From assembly GCA_024762485.1 (NCBI GenBank), contig JANTHH010000010.1, forward strand, positions 1 through 23,629: DNA of 23,629 bases, written 5' to 3'. Below are positions 13,913-22,024 of this stretch, in pieces. How positions within the stretch are numbered: position 1 is the first letter of the stretch; every line of letters begins with the position of its first letter. Source of the stretch: Chromatiales bacterium (GTDB lineage Bacteria; Pseudomonadota; Gammaproteobacteria; Chromatiales; Chromatiaceae). Below the pieces are notes generated by a model. It was not told the DNA's origin. It did not search any database and was given only the letters and a program-made list of their open reading frames with translations. The position numbers and the translations under genes are program-made.

Positions 13913-13944
13913 GGCCGGCCGTATGCCGGACCGGCCTATTTTTT
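13913..13944 (+). terminator. Terminator of xseA overlapping the end of der
   Basis: GGCCGG (13913-13918) pairs with CCGGCC (13931-13936) and is followed by TATTTTTT. The T-tract is made by the AAA-AAA-TAG end of der on the other strand, so the terminator and the convergent gene share sequence. Confidence 0.65.
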
Positions 13945-15333
13945 CGCGCGCTTGGTGAACTTCACCATGCGCTTGCGCTTGCGTTCCTGGCGCGGCGTGA
14001 GTTTGTTGCGACGCCCCGCAAAGGGATTGTCGCCACTGCGGAATTCCACCCGCACCGGCGTGCCGTAGAGATCGAAGGCCTTGCGGAAACGGTTCACCAG
14101 ATAGCGATGATAGGTGGCGGGCACGGCCTCCGCCTGGGTGCCGTGGATGACGATCAACGGCGGGTTCTTGCCACCCTGGTGGGCATAGCGCAGCTTGATA
14201 CGGCGCCCGCGCACCATGGGTGGCTGGTGCTCCATCACTGCCCGTTCGAGTATGCGGGTCAGCTCCGAGGTCTTGAGGTCGCGCATGGCGGCCTCATAGG
14301 CGTGATCGACGGCCTCCAGCAGGTGACCCACCCCCGAGCCATGCAGTGCGGAGACGAACCGCCATTCGGCAAAATCGAGGAAGGGCAGCTTGCGCTGCAG
14401 GTCTGACTTGATGCGCTCGCGCTCGTCGCTCTCCAGCCCATCCCACTTGTTGATCACCACCACCAGCGCGCGGCCGCTGTCGAGCACGTGGCCGGCGAGG
14501 GTTGCATCCTGCTCCGTCACACCGTCATGGGCATCGAGCACCAACAGTACCACGTTGGCCTGCTCCATCGCCTGCAGGGTCTTAACCACACTGAATTTCT
14601 CGATGGTCTGATCGATGCGCGCACGCCGCCGAACACCGGCGGTGTCGATGAGGGTATAGGGACGATCCTCGTGCTCGAAGCGAATGAAGATGCTGTCCCG
14701 CGTAGTGCCGGGCTTGTCGTAGGCCACCACCCGTTCCTCGCCCAGCAGTCGGTTGACCAGGGTCGACTTGCCGACATTGGGGCGGCCCACCACGGCGATC
14801 TGGACACCCTTGTCCTCATCTGCCAGCGCGTCTTCCTCCGGCGGCGGCAGGGTGTCGAGGACGCGGTTGATCAGGTGTTTGACGCCGCGGCCGTGGGCGG
14901 CGGCGATGGCCACAGGTTCACCCATGCCGAGTCCGTAAAATTCGGCGCTGACCATTTCCCTATCCAGGCTCTCGGTCTTGTTCAGTACCACGGTGACCGG
15001 TTTGCCCGTCCGCCGCAGCTGCTCGGCGATGGCCGCATCGGCCGCGGACGCCCCCTCCCGGGCATCGAGCAGGAACAGCACGTGATCGGCCTCACCGATC
15101 GCCTGTTGCACCTGCTGCTGCATCAGCGCATCGACACCTGCGTTCTCGTCGCTGATACCCCCGGTGTCGACCACCACGTAAGGAAACTGGCCGATCCGGC
15201 CGATGCCGTACTGGCGGTCACGGGTCAGGCCGGGCTGATCCGCCACCAGGGCATCCCGGCTGCGCGTGAGCTGGTTGAAGAGGGTCGACTTGCCGACATT
15301 GGGGCGCCCCACCAGGGCGATAACCGGTAGCAC
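13936..15333 (-). CDS. der: Ribosome biogenesis GTPase Der (EngA)
   Basis: A 465-residue cytoplasmic GTPase needed for 50S subunit maturation. Two tandem G domains are present: GRPNVGKS (9-16), DTGG (56-59) and NKTE (118-121) in the first; GRPNVGKS (183-190), DTAG (230-233) and NKWD (295-298) in the second. The C-terminal KH-like domain follows (HPHRxYLVN-like YHRYLVNRFRKAFDLYGTPVR) with a very basic tail ending KRAKK. The start is a GTG at 15333, five bases after the bamB stop, with no good ribosome binding site, suggesting translational coupling to bamB. It is the last gene of the minus-strand run and converges with xseA. Confidence 0.97.
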   Translation of the reverse strand: MLPVIALVGRPNVGKSTLFNQLTRSRDALVADQPGLTRDRQYGIGRIGQFPYVVVDTGGISDENAGVDALMQQQVQQAIGEADHVLFLLDAREGASAADAAIAEQLRRTGKPVTVVLNKTESLDREMVSAEFYGLGMGEPVAIAAAHGRGVKHLINRVLDTLPPPEEDALADEDKGVQIAVVGRPNVGKSTLVNRLLGEERVVAYDKPGTTRDSIFIRFEHEDRPYTLIDTAGVRRRARIDQTIEKFSVVKTLQAMEQANVVLLVLDAHDGVTEQDATLAGHVLDSGRALVVVINKWDGLESDERERIKSDLQRKLPFLDFAEWRFVSALHGSGVGHLLEAVDHAYEAAMRDLKTSELTRILERAVMEHQPPMVRGRRIKLRYAHQGGKNPPLIVIHGTQAEAVPATYHRYLVNRFRKAFDLYGTPVRVEFRSGDNPFAGRRNKLTPRQERKRKRMVKFTKRAKK

Positions 15334-15338
15334 CCGAC

Positions 15339-16511
15339 TCAGAACGACTTCGGGCCAGGCAGGTGGATGGCGGCAAGCTCGCCACCGTCACCGAGGACGT
15401 AGAGGGCACCATTTAGCACCACCGGTGGCGCAGTGATGGGGTCGTCACCGATACGGATGCGGGCCACCGGGCGGCCGCTCTCCGCATCGAAAAAATGCAC
15501 ATAGCCCTCAAGATCGCCGACCACGAGATAACCGCCGAAGACCGCCGGCGGCGACAGCTTGCGGGTACGCAGGTCGTCATAGGACCACTGCCGTTCGCCG
15601 GTGTCCGCATCGAGGGCGATCAGCGCACCATCGGCATCGGCGACGAACACACGCTGCCAGTCGATGGCAACCTTGTTGTAGGAGGACAACTTGGTACTCC
15701 ACAGGGTGCGACCGGTCGTCTCGCCCAGTGCCGCCACCACGCCCTGATAGGTCGCCACGTAGACGGTGCCGTCGATGATCAGCGGCTCGCCGTCGATATC
15801 GGTCACACGCTCCAGCTCGCTGCGGCCGCTGGGAATAACCACCGCCGCCTCCCACAGCGAGCGCCCGGTTTCGATATCCAGTGACACCAGCCGGCCACCG
15901 GATAGCCCGCACAGGACCGCGGAGCGGCTGGTGGCGGGTACGCCGCTGCCACGCAGGGTCAGCACGGGCATCTGGTGATCGTAGCGCCAGAGGAAGTTGC
16001 CACTCCCGGCATCGTAGGCAATGAGCTTGTCGTCCAGGGTGTGGGCGATCACCACGCCCTCTGCCGCAACGGGGGTGGCCAGCACCTCGCTACTCGCCTT
16101 GTTGCGCCAGCGCTCCTCGCCGGTGGCGGCATCGAGCACCACCACCATCGCCTCCTCGGTTCCGAGCAGCACCAGCCCCTCGCCGTAACCGGGCGCGCCA
16201 CTGATAGTCAGGCCGGTCTCGACCTGCCAGATCTGCTCGCCGCTGGCGCTGTCCAGGGCGCTGACCCGGCCGCTGCGGTCGGCCACGAACACCCGCTCGT
16301 CCGTAACCGCAGGCACCAGCCCGAGACGCAGACCACCGGTCCCACTGCCGGTGTCGTAGCGCCAGGCGATCTCCGGCTCGATCCGGTTCTCCAGGGGTTT
16401 CAGCTCGGCAATTTTTTCCGCCCCCTCACCGAACCAGGTGGTGGGGTCGGCCATGGTGCCGCAGCCACCGAGTACCAGCATCGCCAACAGGGTCAACAAC
16501 AATCGCATCAC
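15339..16511 (-). CDS. bamB: Outer-membrane assembly lipoprotein BamB
   Basis: A 390-residue lipoprotein (E. coli BamB 392), part of the BAM complex that inserts beta-barrel proteins into the outer membrane. The signal peptide ends in the lipobox LGGC with Cys17 as the lipidated residue. The rest is an eight-bladed PQQ-type beta-propeller, seen as repeats of the type G.V.ALD..TGE..W (for example SALDSASGEQIWQ, VVLDAATGEERW, IAYDAGSGNFLW, IALDADTGERQW). The reading frame starts at GTG 16511 with GAGG about 8 bases upstream; ATG 16508 is equally plausible and changes one residue. It is ten bases downstream of yfgM and five upstream of der, the same order as in E. coli. Confidence 0.96.
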   Translation of the reverse strand: MMRLLLTLLAMLVLGGCGTMADPTTWFGEGAEKIAELKPLENRIEPEIAWRYDTGSGTGGLRLGLVPAVTDERVFVADRSGRVSALDSASGEQIWQVETGLTISGAPGYGEGLVLLGTEEAMVVVLDAATGEERWRNKASSEVLATPVAAEGVVIAHTLDDKLIAYDAGSGNFLWRYDHQMPVLTLRGSGVPATSRSAVLCGLSGGRLVSLDIETGRSLWEAAVVIPSGRSELERVTDIDGEPLIIDGTVYVATYQGVVAALGETTGRTLWSTKLSSYNKVAIDWQRVFVADADGALIALDADTGERQWSYDDLRTRKLSPPAVFGGYLVVGDLEGYVHFFDAESGRPVARIRIGDDPITAPPVVLNGALYVLGDGGELAAIHLPGPKSF

Positions 16512-16521
16512 GTCTTTATCC

Positions 16522-17151
16522 TCAGGACGCGCCGGCGTCTTTCAGGTCCACCAGTTTCATGCGGATGATCTCGGCATCACCTGCTCCCTTGAGCAGGGCC
16601 TCCTGGTAGGCGGCCCGCGCCTTTTCACTCTCACCCTGCGCCATGGCCAGGTCACCGCGCAGGGCGGCGAATTCACCGGCATAGCTGTCATCACCTGCCG
16701 CCTCGATCAGGCGGGAGGCACCATCAAAGTCTTTGCTGTCGATCAACACCCGGGCAAGCCGCAGCCGTGCGAGCTGGGCGATGGCCGGTTCATTGGCCCG
16801 GTCAAGCACCCACGACAGCTGGCTGCGTGCCTCGTCCCGGTCACCCCGCCGGTAGGCCAGCGCGGCCAGTTCCAGCGCGGCGAATTGGGCATAGGTCGAG
16901 TCGCCATGGCGCTGCAAGAGACGCTCGCCCTGTGCCTGGGCAGAATCATCGCCGGCCTTCGCCGCCAGCATGAACTCCTCGTAGTAGGCGGATGCCAGTT
17001 CGGCCTGGCCCTTCTGATAGTTCTGCCAGGCCTGCCAGCCGCCGACCAGCGACAGCCCCAGTACGGCCCCGACAATGATGGCCTTGCCGTTTTCGCGCCA
17101 CCATTTTTTCAGCGCCTCGACCTGTTCTTCTTCGGTTAGATATTCGCTCAC
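16522..17151 (-). CDS. yfgM: YfgM-type tetratricopeptide inner-membrane protein
   Basis: A 209-residue inner-membrane protein of the YfgM (TPR_21) family, described in E. coli as an accessory subunit of the SecYEG translocon that hands secreted proteins to periplasmic chaperones. The short N-terminal cytoplasmic part MSEYLTEEEQVEALKKWW is typical; one membrane segment spans about 23-41 (AIIVGAVLGLSLVGGWQAW). The periplasmic part is helical with TPR-like repeats (FAALELAALAYRRGDRDEA, FAALRGDLAMAQGESEKAR). The start codon is GTG 17151, 20 bases after the hisS stop. Its place between hisS and bamB matches E. coli. Confidence 0.93.
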   Translation of the reverse strand: MSEYLTEEEQVEALKKWWRENGKAIIVGAVLGLSLVGGWQAWQNYQKGQAELASAYYEEFMLAAKAGDDSAQAQGERLLQRHGDSTYAQFAALELAALAYRRGDRDEARSQLSWVLDRANEPAIAQLARLRLARVLIDSKDFDGASRLIEAAGDDSYAGEFAALRGDLAMAQGESEKARAAYQEALLKGAGDAEIIRMKLVDLKDAGAS

Positions 17152-17171
17152 GTGTGTTGCTCCGGCCCCAT

Positions 17172-18446
17172 TCAGCGGGACAGCTGTTCTTTGAGAAATC
17201 CTGCCAATGCCGGCAGTGCGATACTGTGCTGCCGGCCTGCTTCACGCAGCGGCTTGATGCCGATCTCGCCCCGACCGAGTTCGTCATCACCGAGCACCAG
17301 TGCCAGCATCGCACCGCTGCGGTCGGCCCGCTTGAACTGGGCCTTGAAGCTGCCGCCGCCACAATTGCTGAGCAGGCGCAGGCCCGGTACCTCGCTGCGC
17401 AGCTGCTCGGCCAGCACCGCACCCTGGGCCTGTGCGGCCTCGCCCACCAGCACCAGGTAGGCATCGGCCTGGTCGACTGCCTGACTGCCGTGCACATCTT
17501 CGAGGATCGCCACCAGGCGCTCCAGACCCAGGGCGAAACCGACGGCCGGGGTGGCGCGCCCGCCCAGCTGGGTGACCAGGCCATCGTAGCGACCACCCGC
17601 ACACACCGTACCCTGGGCACCCAGCCGGTCAGTGATCCACTCGAATACGGTGCGCGAATAATAATCCAGCCCGCGCACCAGCCGGGGATTGATCACGTAG
17701 GCCACGCCGACCTGATCCAGGCCGTCGCAGATCGACTGGAAGTGTGCCCGTGTCTCGTCCCCGACGTGGTCGAACAGGCTGGGGGCCGCCGCGACCAGCT
17801 CCTTCATCTCCGGATTCTTGGTATCGAGGATGCGCAGGGGATTGCTATGCAGGCGCCGCTGGCTGTCGGCATCGAGCTGCTCTGCGTGTGCCTCGAAATA
17901 AGCCACCAGCCTGTCGCGATAGCCGGCCCGTTCCTCCGCCGTTCCCAGGGTGTTTATCTGCAATTCCAGATCCGGGATGCCCAGCACCTGCCACAGGCGC
18001 GCGCTGATGAGGATGGTCTCCAGGTCAATATCCGGACCGGGCATGCCATAACTCTCGACGCCGATCTGATGAAACTGGCGGTAGCGTCCCTTCTGCGGCC
18101 GTTCATGACGGAACATTGGCCCCTGGTACCACAGTCGTTGGGTCTGGTTGTGCAGCAGGCCGTGTTCGAGTGCCGCGCGGACACAACCGGCCGTGCCCTC
18201 AGGTCGCAGCGTCAGGCTGTCGCCATTGCGATCCGCGAAGGTGTACATTTCCTTCTCGACGATGTCGGTGACCTCGCCGATGGAGCGCTTGAACAGCTCG
18301 GTCATCTCCAGCACAGGCATGCGAATCTCCTGGTAGCCGTAACTGGCGAGTACCTCGCGCACCTGCTGCTCCAGCCACTGCCAGCGCGGTGTCTCATCCG
18401 GCAGGATGTCCCGCATGCCGCGGATGGCCTGAATATTCTTTGCCAT
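17172..18446 (-). CDS. hisS: Histidyl-tRNA synthetase
   Basis: A 424-residue class II synthetase (E. coli 424) that charges tRNA-His in the cytoplasm. The start IQAIRGMRDILPDETPRW (5-22) is typical. Motif 2 and the ATP-binding region are TLRPEGTAG (79-87) and MFRHERPQKGRYRQFHQ (111-127). The histidine-specific motif is RGLDYYSRTVFEW (258-270), followed by CAGGRYDGLV, and motif 3 lies in VGFALGLERL. The C-terminal anticodon-binding domain ends with LKEQLSR. It begins at ATG 18446, 61 bases after the rodZ stop. ispG, which normally sits between rodZ and hisS, is absent. Confidence 0.98.
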   Translation of the reverse strand: MAKNIQAIRGMRDILPDETPRWQWLEQQVREVLASYGYQEIRMPVLEMTELFKRSIGEVTDIVEKEMYTFADRNGDSLTLRPEGTAGCVRAALEHGLLHNQTQRLWYQGPMFRHERPQKGRYRQFHQIGVESYGMPGPDIDLETILISARLWQVLGIPDLELQINTLGTAEERAGYRDRLVAYFEAHAEQLDADSQRRLHSNPLRILDTKNPEMKELVAAAPSLFDHVGDETRAHFQSICDGLDQVGVAYVINPRLVRGLDYYSRTVFEWITDRLGAQGTVCAGGRYDGLVTQLGGRATPAVGFALGLERLVAILEDVHGSQAVDQADAYLVLVGEAAQAQGAVLAEQLRSEVPGLRLLSNCGGGSFKAQFKRADRSGAMLALVLGDDELGRGEIGIKPLREAGRQHSIALPALAGFLKEQLSR

Positions 18447-18507
18447 GGGTGTTAGGTCATCTCCACGCGGCCCGGGCGGGTCGCGATGTATCGTTCTCAG
18501 TGGGGGC

Positions 18508-19476
18508 TCATGGTTGTGTTGCGGACGGCTCGTTCACTTCGAGTGTAAAGCGGGCCACCTTCCCCCTGGTGAAGCGACGCTGATCGAACGGCTTGCCATT
18601 GATGCTGATCTCGACCGCGGGACTGTTGCCCAGCAGTACGGTATAGGGTGGCTCGCCACCGAGTTCACGCACCTGACCGGCCTTCATGGTGCCCACCAGA
18701 CGGAAGCTGCGACTGCTGTCACGGATGTCGACCCAGCTGTCGCCGCGGAAGCGCAGCGACACTTTCGGTACAGGCGCGACCGCTGCAGACGCGGGTGCAG
18801 GCGCGGGTTCGACGAGGGTCGCAGGCGGTTGTGCATCTGCCGACTGTTCGGCGGCCGGGGTCGGCACAGGCGGCGCCGGCTCCGTGCTGTCCACCGGAGT
18901 CCCGGTGGCCACTGAGGGTCCGGGCACCGTCTCCGGTGCGGGCGATACCGTCTCGGCAGGTGCCGCCGGCAGGGTCAATTCACCGGGGCCGGGAACGGGT
19001 TCGGCCGGCGTCACATCCGCTGGAGGTGGCGCCATCTCCCCTTTCGGCCCGAGGTAACCGACCCACCAGATCACCAGCAGGCTGAGCAGGCCGAGGATGA
19101 CCAGCCAGGTGAACAGCCGTACCAGGTGGTGGCTGCTGCGCAACTCCGGTTTGATATGCCGATCCACCGGGCGGATGCTGAGGTCTTCGCCCTCCCCCGG
19201 CCAGGCCTCATCGAGCTCGGCAAGTACGTCTTGCTCCGGCAGGCCCACCAGCCGGGCATAGTTGCGATAATAGCCACGGACGAAAACCCGGGCCGGCAGG
19301 AGGTCGAATTCGTCCGCCTCGACTGCCAGCAGTGTCGCCTTGGTGAGATGCAGTTGGGCGGCAACCTTGGACACCTCGAGATTGGCATCGATCCGCGCGG
19401 CATGGAGGCGCTGCCCCGGCCGGGGCAGCGTTGCATCGACACCGTCCTTGTTCTCCTGACCCGGGTCCCTGCTCAT
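18508..19476 (-). CDS. rodZ: Cell-shape protein RodZ
   Basis: A 322-residue bitopic inner-membrane protein that links MreB filaments to the elongation machinery. The N-terminal cytoplasmic helix-turn-helix domain (about 17-85; LHAARIDANLEVSKVAAQL, FVRGYYRNYARLVGLP) binds MreB in the family. One membrane helix is at about 121-143. The periplasmic part begins with a Pro/Ala/Thr-rich linker of about 90 residues (148-236), likely disordered, and ends with a DUF4115 beta domain (SLRFRGDSWVDIRDSSRSFR, about 240-259, to the end). The ATG at 19476 is 4 bases after the pilW stop, with GGAGGA upstream inside pilW. Confidence 0.95.
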   Translation of the reverse strand: MSRDPGQENKDGVDATLPRPGQRLHAARIDANLEVSKVAAQLHLTKATLLAVEADEFDLLPARVFVRGYYRNYARLVGLPEQDVLAELDEAWPGEGEDLSIRPVDRHIKPELRSSHHLVRLFTWLVILGLLSLLVIWWVGYLGPKGEMAPPPADVTPAEPVPGPGELTLPAAPAETVSPAPETVPGPSVATGTPVDSTEPAPPVPTPAAEQSADAQPPATLVEPAPAPASAAVAPVPKVSLRFRGDSWVDIRDSSRSFRLVGTMKAGQVRELGGEPPYTVLLGNSPAVEISINGKPFDQRRFTRGKVARFTLEVNEPSATQP

Positions 19477-19480
19477 GGGA

Positions 19481-20269
19481 TTAGCGATCCTCCAGGTAGC
19501 CCGCTTCCACCGAGTCGGGGAAACGTTGCCGCAGCAAAAGCTCGTAGCTGGCCAACTGATCCTTGTCGCCGAGTTGTCGTTCCGTCTGGATGCCCAGCCA
19601 AAGTGATTCCGGTGTCGGTGCCGCCACTGCCAGGTAACGCTGCAGATAGGCGCGCGCAGACAGATAGTTCTTCTTTTCCAGGCTGAGCCTGGCCATCCGG
19701 ATCAACGCCGGCGGGAAACGGGGATTCACCTGCAGTGCCTCGCGCAGATAGTGCTCGGCAGTGGCATCGTCGCCCTGGTTTGCGGCGCAGGCGCCGGCAT
19801 TGGTCAGTGGTACCCAGCGCTGTGGATTGAGCGGGTTGGCGATGGCCCGTTCGAAATGCTGCTGTGCCTCGGCATAGCGTTTCTTGCCGCAGAGAAAGGA
19901 GCCAAAGGCGTTGTTGGCGAAGGGATCGTTGGGGTCCAGGCTGACCGCCCTGGCAAACTCGGCCTCTGCCTGGGCATCCTGGCCGAGTGTCTGGTGCACC
20001 AGCGCCAGGGTATTGTGCGCCGACGGATTGTTCGGTTCGACCATCACCGCCTTGCGCGCATTCTGCAGCGCGGGAACATAGTTGCGCTGCTGCAGATAGG
20101 CGATGGCAAGATCGACATAGACGGCCGCAGGACTGGCGCCGCGCACTGTGCCCAGTTGTCCGGTATTGTCGTCATCGCTGCGCCCGGGGCTCGACTGGCA
20201 GCCCACCAGGGTCGCCAGCAACAGCAACAGGCTGATCAGCCCGACTCGTCTGACCAGGACCTCAGCCAT
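19481..20269 (-). CDS. pilW: Type IV pilus biogenesis lipoprotein PilW (PilF)
   Basis: A 262-residue TPR lipoprotein that, in the PilW/PilF family, helps the PilQ secretin assemble in the outer membrane. I chose ATG 20269 because it gives a proper lipoprotein signal (MAEVLVRRVGLISLLLLLAT) with lipobox LVGC and Cys24. The longer open frame upstream lies inside rlmN and would bury this signal. TPR repeats fill about 45-245 (YLQQRNYVPALQNARKAV, LGQDAQAEAEFARAVSLDP, YAEAQQHFERAIANP). The start overlaps the rlmN stop by 8 bases and the stop is 4 bases from rodZ, so the three are tightly coupled. This indicates that the organism makes type IV pili. Confidence 0.94.
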   Translation of the reverse strand: MAEVLVRRVGLISLLLLLATLVGCQSSPGRSDDDNTGQLGTVRGASPAAVYVDLAIAYLQQRNYVPALQNARKAVMVEPNNPSAHNTLALVHQTLGQDAQAEAEFARAVSLDPNDPFANNAFGSFLCGKKRYAEAQQHFERAIANPLNPQRWVPLTNAGACAANQGDDATAEHYLREALQVNPRFPPALIRMARLSLEKKNYLSARAYLQRYLAVAAPTPESLWLGIQTERQLGDKDQLASYELLLRQRFPDSVEAGYLEDR

Positions 20270-21350
20270 TGGCGAGCCTGTCCGACTGCACACGACGAAG
20301 CTGCCGGCGGCTGCGGTCGCGCACCCGGCCCACCAGCTGACCACAGGCGGCATCGATATCGTCGCCCCGGGTCTTTCGGGTGATGGCCATGATGCCTGCC
20401 TTTCTCAGCTTCTGACGGAAGGCCTCGACCTGCTCGGGCGGCGATGTCTTGTAATCCGTCCCGGGAAAGGGGTTGAAGGGGATGAGATTGAGCTTGGATG
20501 GCGTGCCTTCAAGCAGGCGGATCAGCGCCTTGGCGTGGCCGATGGAATCATTGACGCCATCGAGCATGACATATTCCCAGGTGATCTTGCGCCGTTTGTC
20601 CCCCTTGATGTATTCCCGGCAGGCCGGGATCAACTGCTCCAGGGGATACTTCCTGTTGATCGGTACCAACTTATCGCGCAGTTCATTGGTTGGCGCATGC
20701 AGCGACACCGCCAGGCTGACATCACTGACCTCCCGCAGGCGGTAGAGATTGGGCACCACGCCGGAGGTGGACAGCGTGACCCGCGCCTTGGAAATCATGT
20801 AGGTCAGGTCGTCCTGCATCACGTCCATGGCGGTGACCACCGGCTGGAAATTGGCCAGCGGCTCACCCATGCCCATCATCACCACGTTGGTCGGCGGCCG
20901 ACCCAGCTCGCGGGTTGCCAGCCACACCTGGCCGATGATCTCGCCACTGGTCAGGTTCCGGTTGAAGCCCTGCTGGGCAGTCGAGCAGAAGGAGCAGTCG
21001 AGTGCACAGCCGACCTGCGAGGAAACACAGATGGTGCTGCGGTTCTCCTCGGGGATGTAGACGGTCTCGATGCGCTGTCCGTCGGCGAGTTCGAGCATCC
21101 ACTTGATGGTGCCGTCGAGTGCCGGCTGTTCGAAGACGATCTCGGGCGGCCTGATCTCTGCCTTCACCTCCAGCTCGGTGCGCAGTTTCTTCGGCAGATC
21201 GGTCATCGCGTCAAAATCGGTGACGCCATGCTTGTGGATCCACTTCAGCACGTTGCGGCCATGGAAGGCCTTGCTCCCGAGTTCGACAAACAGGGCCTCC
21301 ATGGCCTTGCGGTCGAGATCGAACAGATTGATCTTTTGCAGTGCGCTCAA
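20262..21350 (-). CDS. rlmN: 23S rRNA (A2503-C2)/tRNA (A37-C2) methyltransferase RlmN
   Basis: A radical-SAM enzyme of 362 residues that makes 2-methyladenosine in 23S rRNA and in some tRNAs. The cluster-binding CxxxCxxC is Cys115, Cys119, Cys122 (GCALDCSFC). The two catalytic cysteines of the family correspond to Cys108 (ICVSSQVG) and Cys336 (AACGQLVGR). MMGMGEPLANF and VSLHAPTNELRDKLVPINRKY are also characteristic. No ATG fits the family start; I use TTG 21350, giving MSALQKINLFDLDRKAME, 16 bases after the ndk stop with GGGA upstream. The frame stays open further up inside ndk but encodes unrelated basic residues there. The stop overlaps the pilW start. Confidence 0.95.
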   Translation of the reverse strand: MSALQKINLFDLDRKAMEALFVELGSKAFHGRNVLKWIHKHGVTDFDAMTDLPKKLRTELEVKAEIRPPEIVFEQPALDGTIKWMLELADGQRIETVYIPEENRSTICVSSQVGCALDCSFCSTAQQGFNRNLTSGEIIGQVWLATRELGRPPTNVVMMGMGEPLANFQPVVTAMDVMQDDLTYMISKARVTLSTSGVVPNLYRLREVSDVSLAVSLHAPTNELRDKLVPINRKYPLEQLIPACREYIKGDKRRKITWEYVMLDGVNDSIGHAKALIRLLEGTPSKLNLIPFNPFPGTDYKTSPPEQVEAFRQKLRKAGIMAITRKTRGDDIDAACGQLVGRVRDRSRRQLRRVQSDRLANG

Positions 21351-21366
21351 GGTCGTCTTGTCCCGC

Positions 21367-21795
<429 letters not shown>

Positions 21796-21882
21796 TGAAA
21801 ACTCCAGTAATTTCAGATAAATGAGGTCCGTGACGGGTGTTTCCCCGCCGCGCTGAGCATGCGTCACCGACCACCCGCTGCC

Positions 21883-21898
21883 GTTGTTTTAAAACAAC
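21883..21898. promoter_or_regulatory. AT-rich 16-bp palindrome upstream of ndk
   Basis: GTTGTTTTAAAACAAC is a perfect palindrome about 90 bases before the ndk start. It stands out in GC-rich DNA and could be an operator or contain a -10 element for the ndk run. It matches no regulator motif that I know. Confidence 0.35.
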
Positions 21899-21967
21899 AG
21901 ACTGTCGCGTGGCGGACGACATCGCCGGCCTCTTGCATGAGACCAGGCGCTGCTTTGTAATTTCGTT

Positions 21968-22003
21968 AAAAAACCGGTGCTTAGTTTACCTGCGAAGCCC
22001 CGG
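21968..22003 (-). terminator. Rho-independent terminator of relA
   Basis: On the minus strand CCGG-G-GCTT (22003-21995) pairs with AAGC-A-CCGG (21982-21974), with one mismatch and a 12-nt loop, and is followed by TTTTTT (21973-21968). It lies about 20 bases after the relA stop. Confidence 0.65.
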
Positions 22004-22024
22004 ATGCGCCAACTTTGTGCGCAT

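Noticed and set aside
17154..18455. A 433-codon open frame on the plus strand opposite hisS, and similar long frames opposite cfa (786-1856), rlmN/ndk (20148-21599) and relA (21977-23056)
   Set aside because: These mirror strongly conserved genes on the other strand and come from GC-rich codon bias. Their translations show no family signatures.
20270..20353. Longer PilW start inside rlmN
   Set aside because: It would place the lipoprotein signal internally; ATG 20269 gives a correct signal peptide and lipobox.
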